DNA from: Bacteroidales bacterium UBA1797
GTDB lineage: Bacteria; Bacteroidota; Bacteroidia; Bacteroidales; VadinHA17
Assembly (NCBI GenBank): GCA_002319885.1
Contig: DCFT01000006.1
Span: forward strand, 1 to 18,529
Length of the DNA stretch: 18,529 bases
Reading direction: 5' to 3'
Every line of letters begins with the position of its first letter. Position 1 is the stretch's first letter. A model generated the notes under the pieces. It did no database searches. It had not been told where the DNA came from and saw nothing but the letters and a program-made list of their open reading frames with translations. Below, piece after piece: positions 6,368 to 14,434 of the stretch. A program made the position numbers and the translations under genes.

Positions 6368-9112
6368 CTATTTAGGCAACCATTTAGGATAAGTGATAGT
6401 GATACTATTTTCGTCAACTGGATTAAAATCTGACCTCTGCCAAATCGTTTTAGATGATCCAGCCATAATATTTCTAAATACTCTTTGATAAGTAGACACC
6501 TCTAATGCCTTTTCTCCCAAAAGTTCAGTCTTTAACAATTGTTCCAAGTAAAACTGGTTAAACTCAATTCTTGATAAATTACTTAAACTTCGAAGAATTG
6601 CAATCACAAGAGAACCAATGTAAGTATAATGAATTTGGACCTCGGGCTGTTCCTTACTATCAAACCCAGGAATGGTTACAATCCAATGGTCATTGCCTAA
6701 AGATTGTTTTTGAAAGTGCCCATTTTGTATGGCTATAACAACTTTTTTCCCGCTATTTATTATATTGGGATTGACCCTTACGATTTCGCATAATGTTATT
6801 TGAAGAAAACTTACAAACTCCTCACCTATGGGAGTCATTGTTTCATTATTATCGAAATGTATGTGCCAATCATTACCCAGCGCATGAAAGCGAATATTTC
6901 GTGTTGGTCCAACATCATTCAACGGCAGGTCTATCAGAGTTTTATTTAAAATGCTTTTTAATGAATCTAAATCTTTGATATTTTCTGTAAGTTCTTCAAC
7001 TAAGGGGCGCATTTGATCAGTCCAGACAAAGCCCAATTTAGGTTTTAAAGATTCAATAAAAGCAGTCATTTCTGGACAGATCAATGGTACAGCGTGCAAA
7101 ATTGTCGCCATTTCAAGCAATGATCTTAGATAGTTTTCATCGTTGCTCATATCAAATCCTCTTTCGTCAAATTCCCTTTTTGAAAATAGATAGTGATTGA
7201 AATCTTCTATCGCATTCATCCAAGAACCATGTTTATAATCAACATGCTGAATCTGACCAAAAGACTCTGGTAACCGTTTATATAATTTCGCATCGGAAAA
7301 ATGCCATGCACTCCAAAATGCAATTAGTGAATAATACTTTGACGCATAACTCATGCCCAGACCGTCATATACTTTAGCAATACCCTGCAAAGATAAAATA
7401 TACCCTTCCTTGGTGTATTCAAGTCTCCAAAGGCTCTTGGCGCGATGAAATAACTCTAATGCTTTAAGATAGTTCGGAAAATCGTGACGTTGGATATGCA
7501 GTACGCCCCTTTCCACAAAATCGTGAGCTGACTTATGTCTAAGCCCTGTCCTGTCAGCATAATCCTGAATTTCGTTCATGAACTCATCCACCATATCTAT
7601 TAATTCCTCATTAAGACCATACTTAGTTAACATCTTGACCATTTGGTTCATCTGAGCATAAATACGGGCCAAAGAATAGTACTGGGCTTTTTCTAATAAT
7701 GGTGGAATCTTTTTGTAAAACTCTAAGGCTATCTTATAACTTCCGATTGGGTCAGTTATATCTACTTGGGCTGCCAAATGACCCTGCATTTCTAACAGTT
7801 CACATAGACGATCTACCCTTTTCTCCTTCAATACTTCCTCTTCAAGTCTGAATTTTATACTTGCCTCCCATTTAGAAATGTCATCTTCCGAAAATGTAAG
7901 GCCAAAGGATTTTATTTGACTTTTAATCAACTGAAGAAGGACGATATCATCTTCGATATCCTGCACTCTATCGCGTATCCCCCAATTGTTAAAATAATAG
8001 TATATCAAATATCCATCTTCTGATATAGCACTTTCAGTTTTTTCCTTGGGCAATCTATGGCCTATTTTCAAAAACAAATATTCATATATAGCTTTCCGTC
8101 TATTGGCAATTGGGGTATCATCTATTTTGATGTATTGTTGTAGTAAGTCTAACCAAAAGGTTTTGTGCCCATCGTCCATCTGGTTCCACCTGCAGTAGCT
8201 CACAGCGTTAATCAATGCTTGAAATTCCCCAGGATAAAATTGGCGAACAGTGGCCGCGTCTTTGAATTGCTGAAGTGTCTTCAAATACAACTGGTCCTCT
8301 TTGTCTCCAGCGTTCAATAAAACACTATCGAGCAGATCCTTTGTTAGTTTTCTGTCTTCTGGATCATCCTGGATAGATCGCTGATAAACTTCGCTAACCA
8401 ATAATGCTACATAGGTCCTTGTTTTATCATCAGCCAATGGCAATGGAATCTTTGGAATTAGGTTTTCTATACGAGCTGCAATCTGTTCAATAGCCTCATT
8501 GGTATCTACACCATCAAATTGCCATTTGATGCATCGAATAAACGCGTCTAACTCTTCGTTTTTGAGATTTCCGAACATGTTCTTGGCAATTTGCAGATCG
8601 CCTTTCAACTCTGTATTTGCGCCAAGTTTCTTTGTAGATTGATCTATATATTCCCCAAGAATTGCCTTGACCCTGATTCGAATTCGATCTAATAAATCAG
8701 CTCCAAGGTTATTTTGATTCACAAACCAATCTTGTAATAAATCAGCATCATTATCTTTTACTGTTTTCTTAACAACAGAGGCATTAGTTTCAAAATTAAA
8801 CTCAATTTTATCGAAACTATACTCACCTTTTACATACATTGTAAAAAAATGAGCAATCGCCTTTTTTATATTTTCAGATGAAAATGAGAAATCGGTACTG
8901 TATAACTTAATTTGCTTGAACTTCGACTTTCCTTGGATGATATCTCTCGAAAGTATATCATCTTCATAGTCACAATAAATGTCTTCATTCCCGCCGACAA
9001 TTCTGTTCTCAATCCAATCTTCAAGTGTCTTTAGCTGTTGGAATGTATACCCCTTTTGCGAAGCGACGGCATCTCTATTCTTGGCAAAAATGTGAAGTTT
9101 ATTGAGACTCAT
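6368..9112 (-). CDS. Large protein with an N-terminal Cap4/DUF4297-like nuclease domain and helical-repeat tail, likely defence effector
   Basis: This is a 914-residue single polypeptide. Residues about 10-110 resemble the dsDNA nuclease domain of the DUF4297/Cap4 group. RDAVASQKGYTFQQLKTLEDW is like that family's opening segment, and DYEDDI (48-53) followed by KQIKLY (66-71) gives a likely PD-(D/E)xK centre with a Gln-x-Lys finish. The rest is almost all alpha-helical. Around 540-610 helix pairs resemble TPR repeats (KALELFHRAKSLW, then LSLQGIAKVYDGLG). The C-terminal 150 residues look more beta-rich. No Walker A or other NTPase motif and no SAVED domain was seen, so it is not a standard Cap4 or NLR-type protein. 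A nuclease plus a sensor-like repeat region suggests a one-gene defence system. It is transcribed away from the 275/295 gene pair with 146 bases between them. The family assignment is by motif only. Confidence 0.6.
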   Translation of the reverse strand: MSLNKLHIFAKNRDAVASQKGYTFQQLKTLEDWIENRIVGGNEDIYCDYEDDILSRDIIQGKSKFKQIKLYSTDFSFSSENIKKAIAHFFTMYVKGEYSFDKIEFNFETNASVVKKTVKDNDADLLQDWFVNQNNLGADLLDRIRIRVKAILGEYIDQSTKKLGANTELKGDLQIAKNMFGNLKNEELDAFIRCIKWQFDGVDTNEAIEQIAARIENLIPKIPLPLADDKTRTYVALLVSEVYQRSIQDDPEDRKLTKDLLDSVLLNAGDKEDQLYLKTLQQFKDAATVRQFYPGEFQALINAVSYCRWNQMDDGHKTFWLDLLQQYIKIDDTPIANRRKAIYEYLFLKIGHRLPKEKTESAISEDGYLIYYYFNNWGIRDRVQDIEDDIVLLQLIKSQIKSFGLTFSEDDISKWEASIKFRLEEEVLKEKRVDRLCELLEMQGHLAAQVDITDPIGSYKIALEFYKKIPPLLEKAQYYSLARIYAQMNQMVKMLTKYGLNEELIDMVDEFMNEIQDYADRTGLRHKSAHDFVERGVLHIQRHDFPNYLKALELFHRAKSLWRLEYTKEGYILSLQGIAKVYDGLGMSYASKYYSLIAFWSAWHFSDAKLYKRLPESFGQIQHVDYKHGSWMNAIEDFNHYLFSKREFDERGFDMSNDENYLRSLLEMATILHAVPLICPEMTAFIESLKPKLGFVWTDQMRPLVEELTENIKDLDSLKSILNKTLIDLPLNDVGPTRNIRFHALGNDWHIHFDNNETMTPIGEEFVSFLQITLCEIVRVNPNIINSGKKVVIAIQNGHFQKQSLGNDHWIVTIPGFDSKEQPEVQIHYTYIGSLVIAILRSLSNLSRIEFNQFYLEQLLKTELLGEKALEVSTYQRVFRNIMAGSSKTIWQRSDFNPVDENSITITYPKWLPK

Positions 9113-9258
9113 AAGAATTGATTAATCGTCAATCAACATTTACTATTGGGATAGTGTCCTTCTATCAAATAGGATTTAATAATACTACAATTTTTCAAAT
9201 AAGCTAATAATCATATATTGGGTAAGGTGCTTTAAATTGAACTCTAAAATAGAAAGTT
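9113..9258. promoter_or_regulatory. Divergent promoter region between the nuclease gene and the 275/295 pair
   Basis: These 146 AT-rich bases lie between two divergent starts and must carry both promoters. A TATATTGG at about 9224-9231 is one base off the Bacteroidota -7 element TAnnTTTG in the plus direction, but no convincing TTTG -33 element is at the right distance. No operator dyad is evident. Confidence 0.4.
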
Positions 9259-10086
9259 ATGACGAATTCTATCATTACGGAGAGTGAGCTAAACGACGCA
9301 CTTTGCTACGATTTTTCCATACAAACATCTGAGTACGGAATTGACTTTTTAATCCTAATATGTAAGACTAAAGAAGTAAGTGCCAAACTCACGGCCATAC
9401 TTCTGAAAAACTCATTTGATTTAAGGATTTTTGTTGATGAATTAACAGGTAATTATTCATTGGAATTTTATTTTATCGATTTGGAAATGTATATCAGATT
9501 TGACACCGGAAAAAATGAAACTACTTACCCGCCTTTAGTTAAGCTTAAAAACAAAGAAATTAAATTTATTACAACTGGAGTTTGGGTTGGACGGACGTCG
9601 AAAGGAAGATCCTGTGAATACGATCCTCATTTAATAAGACTTGGCTCATTTGATATTGGCGATTCTTTCAAGCAAGCCAACGAAATTCAGTTTATACCCG
9701 GAACAACAGACGACGAGCCTTCAGCTGTTATACTAATCTATGATAATTATGACCACATATTTAAGGCAGAAGCAGATGAAGCCTATAACCGATTAATGGA
9801 ACTGACGATAGGACAGCCGTTGTTGGAGATTAATTTGTTAAATCAAGAAACTCTAAACCTCAAAATCTGGGATATCCTTATTGATCTAAATGTTCAATTT
9901 GATGGATTGAAATTCTTTCAAAAGCAACTTAATGATTTTATTAAGAAAACTGATGTGAAAGATTCATTTGCTTTTGCTATTGGATTTCGGCCTTCTGACG
10001 GGGAAAAAGCTGCCATTGCCTCAACAAAAAGGGAAGGTTTTAAACTAATTACATTGAAAGGATATATTCTTAAAAATATATATTGA
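9259..10086 (+). CDS. Hypothetical protein, 275 residues, first gene of a two-gene unit
   Basis: I do not recognise this protein. It looks cytosolic, with no signal peptide or membrane helix. The N-terminal 90 residues alternate strands and helices, with aromatic-rich strands such as YSLEFYFIDLEMYIRF. The middle holds TTGVWVGRTSKG, and the C-terminal part is helical, then ends in a strand (FKLITLKGYIL). It starts 146 bases from the divergent nuclease gene and is followed after 42 bases by the 295-residue gene on the same strand, so the two are probably co-transcribed. If the second gene is a toxic nuclease, this one could be its antidote or partner; that is inference from position only. Confidence 0.7.
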   Translation: MTNSIITESELNDALCYDFSIQTSEYGIDFLILICKTKEVSAKLTAILLKNSFDLRIFVDELTGNYSLEFYFIDLEMYIRFDTGKNETTYPPLVKLKNKEIKFITTGVWVGRTSKGRSCEYDPHLIRLGSFDIGDSFKQANEIQFIPGTTDDEPSAVILIYDNYDHIFKAEADEAYNRLMELTIGQPLLEINLLNQETLNLKIWDILIDLNVQFDGLKFFQKQLNDFIKKTDVKDSFAFAIGFRPSDGEKAAIASTKREGFKLITLKGYILKNIY

Positions 10087-10128
10087 AAAATACCATCAGT
10101 CAATTTGTTGAAACAACCGTGACATTTT

Positions 10129-11016
10129 ATGCGTGACAAAATATATCTTACTCCGGAATTAATCAAAGAGGTCCTTCACCAGGCTGGCGAAATAGAATGG
10201 AAAATGGGAGTACTTGCAAAATTTACAAAGCACTGGTACGATGTGCTCACTGTTTCCCCACTCGGATTGATCCATATCCATGGCAATCAAGACACCGGAT
10301 GGAAACACATCATGGATCGCCACGGTTATTTTTCAAATAAAAGCTATTTTGGCGATGGTGCCGTTGGCAATCCAAATAAATTTACAAGCTCCAGCATACC
10401 CATTCATGATTATCGTGATATAGCAGACGAAATATTTCTACAACAACAAAAAGATAGCAGACCCCATCCCGATGATCAGCTTTTTGAAAAATATAAAGGT
10501 ACGTCAACTAACTATACAGGATCTACTGGTAAAGTTCAGGAATTCCAACTTGTTTTGTATAAGAACACGAAAATCGTTCACTCTTTATATCCGTCGAAAA
10601 ACCTGGAAGGTAAATCACCAAAAAGAGTACTAAAAGAATTTATTAGGGTAAAGGATAAAATTACAGCCTCCACGAGACCCTGTGATGACTATTTCATCAT
10701 TCATATTCCTTATAAAAATACAAGGGGTTTTATTCGCTATGTAATTATTTTTAAGGTCGATAAAGAAACTCAAGCCACCATTGGCTATCTGCAAGTAAAC
10801 GACCAATACGGCGTCCCTGCTTTTACTATTTACCAGCCCCTTTGTAATCCAGTCATCAAAACCGTTTTGCCTACTAATATGATAGAAGTCCCTTTGGAAT
10901 TTACCCGATTCCTAAATGGACTCTCAATAGCTGATCTTTCCAAATTGGAAAAAGTCATTCTTGATGTAGAAACCGATATGCTAAAGCTGGAAGCGAAAGA
11001 GAATACAAATAAATAG
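10129..11016 (+). CDS. Unknown protein, 295 residues, possible barnase/EndoU-like (BECR) nuclease domain
   Basis: An unrecognised protein with one suggestive motif. LIHIHGNQDTGWKHIMDRHG (about 47-66) has the 'GWKHI-x-x-RH' pattern seen in barnase-EndoU-ColicinE5/D-RelE-like phage-encoded nuclease domains. Later, STRPCDDYFIIHIPYKNTRG (from about residue 182) and FIRYVIIFKVD could give the remaining strands and catalytic Ser/Thr or Arg of such a fold. No signal peptide or membrane segment is seen. It begins 42 bases after the 275-residue gene and ends only 8 bases from the convergent HEPN gene. The nuclease call is tentative; it could be another His-rich fold. Confidence 0.6.
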   Translation: MRDKIYLTPELIKEVLHQAGEIEWKMGVLAKFTKHWYDVLTVSPLGLIHIHGNQDTGWKHIMDRHGYFSNKSYFGDGAVGNPNKFTSSSIPIHDYRDIADEIFLQQQKDSRPHPDDQLFEKYKGTSTNYTGSTGKVQEFQLVLYKNTKIVHSLYPSKNLEGKSPKRVLKEFIRVKDKITASTRPCDDYFIIHIPYKNTRGFIRYVIIFKVDKETQATIGYLQVNDQYGVPAFTIYQPLCNPVIKTVLPTNMIEVPLEFTRFLNGLSIADLSKLEKVILDVETDMLKLEAKENTNK

Positions 11017-11024
11017 TGGACAAT

Positions 11025-12467
11025 TTATAATTGCCTGAAGTAGGGCTCATCTTTTAACCAGGGGAAAACATCATTATAATTATGAGACTGAATCTTTGGA
11101 TGATTTAAAATCTTATTATCATATTTAACGGACTTCAAAATAAGAACGGATAAAAGCGTATATAACCGCAAAGCTGTATAGTAGATTTCCTGACCTGAAA
11201 CCTGTAGAGTTACCTCCTTCTTCTTATTCTTCTTATCAGGCAAATACGCAATTTTGCCGTGCAAAAAATTATTCCGGTGATTTATGGCAATAATATCTTC
11301 GGCAGAGAGGTTGAAATTAAGAATTTCAAATGGCTTCATCAATTTGGACTGATTCGTTATTTGATTGATATTGTTAATTCTTTCTTTTAATATAACAGTG
11401 CTTTTTGCACTCAGTTTCTCTTTAAATGTATCAAGTTCTGTTTTAAGTTTCCTTTTAAGTTCGCGGGCTAATAGTTTATCAGTTATTGGCGAAAATGATT
11501 CTGCGGTTTCTGAAATAATCAGTTCAGTCAAACTTTCCAGCGCAACGGAGAAAGCCGATGGCATAATAGCAAGTGAACTTCCGCAGGCTTCTGAAATCAG
11601 CAGTAATATAGCCGTGAGCTCAATTGAATCTACAGCCCATTGGCAAAGCGTTGAAAATTCAGATAATGTCAGAGTTCTTAGTGTTTGCTGAATCTTATCT
11701 GCTTCCTTAGTATCCCTGATATATCCATGTGCGTTTGCATAAACGGGACTGAAAATCGTGGATAGAGACTTTCTGAACAGCTGAAAGTGAAATTCTTTTG
11801 GTTTAGCCAATTCATCATCGGTATAAGTAAAATAGAATCCTTCACTCTGTATCAGGTGTCCCGTTATATAACCGAGTGAAATCAGGCAGGAATTGCAACA
11901 ATGAGCAAAGGTTTCAAATTCGGTGATATTTTCGGAATCACAGATCAAAAATGACATGTTATCTCTGGTCTTATAAATATATATGTCAAGAATCATCGAT
12001 TTCAGGGTTATCCGCAAACATTGAGTGCTATTGTGGTTATGTGTCCTGTAGTTAAGAATATCGATGTAAAACCGAAAAGTTATTTGTTCTTTCATTTCAA
12101 TCACCAGCCGAAACCGGCTTTTCGTGGATTTTGGAAATCCGGAGCTGGAAAAGGTTTCGATGATTCCTGTTACATCTGAGTTATTTTTTTGATCAATATA
12201 AATATAATCAACAGAAATATCATAATTAGATGTTTCTAATATGAGGTTTGTAATCGAATCCTTTCCCCAACTGCCCGGAATGGAATCTTGATATTTTAAC
12301 AAAAAACCTTGGCCCTCAGATTTGGACATTCTTGCAAGCACTTTGTCCAAAGGATCTCCTGACTTATTTATAAGTACAGTTTTACCCGCAACGATGTGTT
12401 TCAATAAAGTAAATGTGCCTTTTACGTTTTTTTGAATGGGTTCTTTAAACGTGACTAACCTTGCCAA
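11025..12467 (-). CDS. HEPN-domain protein, 480 residues, probable RNase effector of anti-phage defence
   Basis: The C-terminal helical region contains NHRNNFLHG. Arg398-Asn399-x3-His403 is the RNxxxH active-site pattern of HEPN ribonucleases. The long helices around it (EIYYTALRLYTLLSVLILKSV after, LLARELKRKLKTELDTFKEKL before) fit a HEPN four-helix bundle. The N-terminal half (about 1-230) is strand-rich, with segments such as KSRFRLVIEMKEQITFRFYIDILNY, and looks like a separate sensing domain. This layout, a beta-rich N-terminus and a C-terminal HEPN, recalls ApeA-type single-gene abortive-infection proteins, though I cannot show homology to ApeA itself. It is convergent with the 295-residue gene with only 8 bases between stops and no terminator. 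Its promoter should lie in 12468-12570. HEPN enzymes usually cut tRNA or mRNA when triggered by phage. Confidence 0.65.
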   Translation of the reverse strand: MARLVTFKEPIQKNVKGTFTLLKHIVAGKTVLINKSGDPLDKVLARMSKSEGQGFLLKYQDSIPGSWGKDSITNLILETSNYDISVDYIYIDQKNNSDVTGIIETFSSSGFPKSTKSRFRLVIEMKEQITFRFYIDILNYRTHNHNSTQCLRITLKSMILDIYIYKTRDNMSFLICDSENITEFETFAHCCNSCLISLGYITGHLIQSEGFYFTYTDDELAKPKEFHFQLFRKSLSTIFSPVYANAHGYIRDTKEADKIQQTLRTLTLSEFSTLCQWAVDSIELTAILLLISEACGSSLAIMPSAFSVALESLTELIISETAESFSPITDKLLARELKRKLKTELDTFKEKLSAKSTVILKERINNINQITNQSKLMKPFEILNFNLSAEDIIAINHRNNFLHGKIAYLPDKKNKKKEVTLQVSGQEIYYTALRLYTLLSVLILKSVKYDNKILNHPKIQSHNYNDVFPWLKDEPYFRQL

Positions 12468-12570
12468 GTTAAAATATTATTAGTAGTTATAGGCTTGAAG
12501 ATATATATAAAACAATTAAAAAGCCACGACCTTTTTTGTCTCTTTTGCGGCAGCTCTACAGCTAATGAAC

Positions 12571-12879
12571 TCAAAGTTTTGACAGGAATTTCTTATAGGC
12601 CCTCACTTTCGATTCAACCATTATTTTCATCCTCTGATATTTTGAAACAAGATTCATAAATTTTAGTACTTCACCCCCTTGAATTAAAGATAGTGTTGTT
12701 AAAAGTTGGGATTTCTTACCTTCGTTTAAAGCCAAATAAACTTCATAGAATAAAATTCCCTCCTCGAATTTATTAATAACCAAATCCTTACCCCTAAAAA
12801 TCAAGTTAAGGTCATCCAAAGTTGAGGTTTCTCTCTCAAGCCACAATTTATTCAATGCTGCAAGTTGCTGTTTCGTCAT
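12571..12879 (-). CDS. Hypothetical protein, 102 residues
   Basis: A small, mostly helical basic protein that I do not recognise. It shows no membrane segment and no clear DNA-binding motif. The C-terminal stretch VSKYQRMKIMVESKVRAYKKFL is amphipathic and positively charged. It lies 168 bases after the 215-residue gene on the same strand. It may be the last gene of the satellite core or the first cargo gene. The ATG at 12879 is the first start in the frame. Confidence 0.6.
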   Translation of the reverse strand: MTKQQLAALNKLWLERETSTLDDLNLIFRGKDLVINKFEEGILFYEVYLALNEGKKSQLLTTLSLIQGGEVLKFMNLVSKYQRMKIMVESKVRAYKKFLSKL

Positions 12880-13047
12880 CTTATATATTTGTTTGGTGTC
12901 AATTTGATTTTCTTAAAGTTAAGTTTTGGTATCTTTTTCCATTTTGGACAACGAAACAGAAATCTATTATTTTTTTGTGGCCCTAAAATCATGTCCTGCA
13001 GCCTATTCAAACCAATTTCCAAGGACCTCATTGGACCAGAACCGGCT

Positions 13048-13695
13048 TTATTGTTTAATAGCCGTAACAGACAATGGGTCTAAATGCAAGTATCCATTGG
13101 GCAACTCATCAAAAAACCCATTTGGACCATACACAGGGAATCTTTCAGCATCAAACCCTTTTTCTTTTGCGGTTTCGACGAATCTGTTCCAAGAGGACTG
13201 AACCACAAGTGCTGCATTCCATACTTCCAATTGATCTTCAGTTTGAATTGCAATGCTGCACTTCGCTTTAAGCTTTTCGACGATTAATGTCGGTACCCCA
13301 TCCACTATTGCACATTGATTATATTCAACAGGAATTCCCGTAGTTCCAAAATTACCAGCCCTTTCAAATGCCTTGTTAAGGTTTACTAATGCTGCTTTCA
13401 ATCCTTTTAACCTTTCGGGGACTGATGACAAAACAGATTCTTTTGTAAATAACAACCCGTGCTTTTCCCGTGCGTGTTCCAGTTTTGAGATAAGGTCTGT
13501 TTCAGTTTTCTTAATTCCACTAAGAAGTTCGTTAAATGAAGCCTGATTGAATTTTCCCATTTCCAGTTTTTCATATTCTTCCCCCAAAACCTTGATAGCA
13601 GGTATCAAGTTAAACTCCCATGCATGCCTGAGCTGATTGTATGGTGTTTCCCTAAATTCAAGAACAGATCCTACTTGTAATTCTGCTGTTTCCAT
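13048..13695 (-). CDS. Conserved-looking hypothetical protein, 215 residues
   Basis: No family is recognised. The N-terminal two thirds is helical, with a charged stretch likely to form a coiled coil (FNELLSGIKKTETDLISKLE, about 55-74). The C-terminal part is mixed and ends with NGFFDELPNGYLHLDPLSV. No membrane segment or catalytic motif is evident. The start codon lies 2 bases after the stop of the 64-residue gene, so the two are translationally coupled. Together with the TerS-like gene just upstream they form a tight cluster. In satellites, genes in this position often interfere with helper packaging or capsid size; that is only an analogy here. Confidence 0.7.
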   Translation of the reverse strand: METAELQVGSVLEFRETPYNQLRHAWEFNLIPAIKVLGEEYEKLEMGKFNQASFNELLSGIKKTETDLISKLEHAREKHGLLFTKESVLSSVPERLKGLKAALVNLNKAFERAGNFGTTGIPVEYNQCAIVDGVPTLIVEKLKAKCSIAIQTEDQLEVWNAALVVQSSWNRFVETAKEKGFDAERFPVYGPNGFFDELPNGYLHLDPLSVTAIKQ

Positions 13696-13697
13696 GA

Positions 13698-13892
13698 TTA
13701 TGATTTTTTTGATGATGAAAGATTGCTTTTGTCAACCCAGGCCTTTATGTCTTCATCAATTGATTTAGGCGTGGTTAGTTTTTTTTTACCAGCTTCGTTT
13801 TCCACATTTATTTCTTCTGCCAATAGGTCTCTGACCTCTTGAATAAAAGCAGATTTTAAGTTTTCTGGAATGATGTCTAAAAGCTTTGCCAT
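13698..13892 (-). CDS. Small hypothetical protein, 64 residues
   Basis: A short acidic-then-basic protein with one predicted helix at the start (LKSAFIQEVRDLLAEEINVE) and a hydrophilic Ser/Lys-rich tail. It is not recognised. It lies 40 bases after the TerS-like gene and 2 bases before the 215-residue gene, which supports a real operon member. Size and charge would fit a small accessory or regulatory protein. Confidence 0.6.
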   Translation of the reverse strand: MAKLLDIIPENLKSAFIQEVRDLLAEEINVENEAGKKKLTTPKSIDEDIKAWVDKSNLSSSKKS

Positions 13893-13932
13893 AATTGTTG
13901 CGTTTTATTGTTTAATAAATATTTTCACTTTG

Positions 13933-14421
13933 CTATTCATCTTGCTTGTCAGGGTGGCTTGATTGTTTTAACAGTTCCAGAAATAAGTTTCCATGGACCT
14001 CTACCGGCTCAATTGCGAAGTGCCCCGCCATTTTGTTGTCCAATTCCAAGGCCCTTAGCCTCTCCTGGTTGGTTGGTTTCCGTTTAACTCTCTTAGTTTT
14101 TGTGCCTGAAGTCAGTACTTCTTCCATTTCCAGTTCGCCCACAATCATCTGTTTTAAAAAAACTCTTTTTTCCATTGCTGTGAGAACACAGTCCTTGGCA
14201 AACCCGGAAACTGCGTTCTGTTGTGCTTCCTTAGCCTTATCAAATACCTGCATTTTATATTCGGTAATCTTCTTGAACAATTCTGGATCCCGCTTCCTTT
14301 TGTTTGCCAGTGCTGTCAAAAGAACTTTTCTGTCTTTCACTGAATAGGCAAGCTGATAAGCTTCTTCTTCAGTCTTTCCCCCGGTTGTTGCCAGCTCATA
14401 AAATTTATCCTCCTTCAACAT
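13933..14421 (-). CDS. Phage terminase small subunit-like protein (TerS-like)
   Basis: At 162 residues it is in the usual size range of small terminases, which bind the pac or cos site and recruit the large subunit. The N-terminal segment YELATTGGKTEEEAYQLAYS looks like the HTH of TerS proteins. A central helical part with LTAMEKRVFLKQMIVGELE (about 79-97) corresponds to the oligomerisation region. The typical TerS closing pattern follows: RLRALELDNKMAGHFA (about 121-136), then a short tail. No large terminase gene is present nearby, which is usual for satellites that redirect a helper's packaging machinery. It lies 13 bases after the 224-residue gene. The assignment is by pattern; a different phage-type DNA-binding protein is possible. 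Confidence 0.6.
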   Translation of the reverse strand: MLKEDKFYELATTGGKTEEEAYQLAYSVKDRKVLLTALANKRKRDPELFKKITEYKMQVFDKAKEAQQNAVSGFAKDCVLTAMEKRVFLKQMIVGELEMEEVLTSGTKTKRVKRKPTNQERLRALELDNKMAGHFAIEPVEVHGNLFLELLKQSSHPDKQDE

Positions 14422-14434
14422 TTAATCACATTTT

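Noticed and set aside
6368..9112. NLR-like or Avs NTPase
   Set aside because: No Walker A or STAND motif could be found in the 914 residues.
11365..11691. 108-residue open frame on the plus strand inside the HEPN gene
   Set aside because: It is antisense to a convincing gene and its Ser/Leu-rich composition is typical of a shadow frame.
12865..13287. Several overlapping plus-strand frames around the 215-residue gene
   Set aside because: They overlap each other and the minus-strand genes, with no motif and no operon logic.
13946..14347. 133-residue plus-strand frame opposite the TerS-like gene
   Set aside because: It is antisense to a gene with recognisable pattern and tight operon spacing; it looks like a shadow frame.
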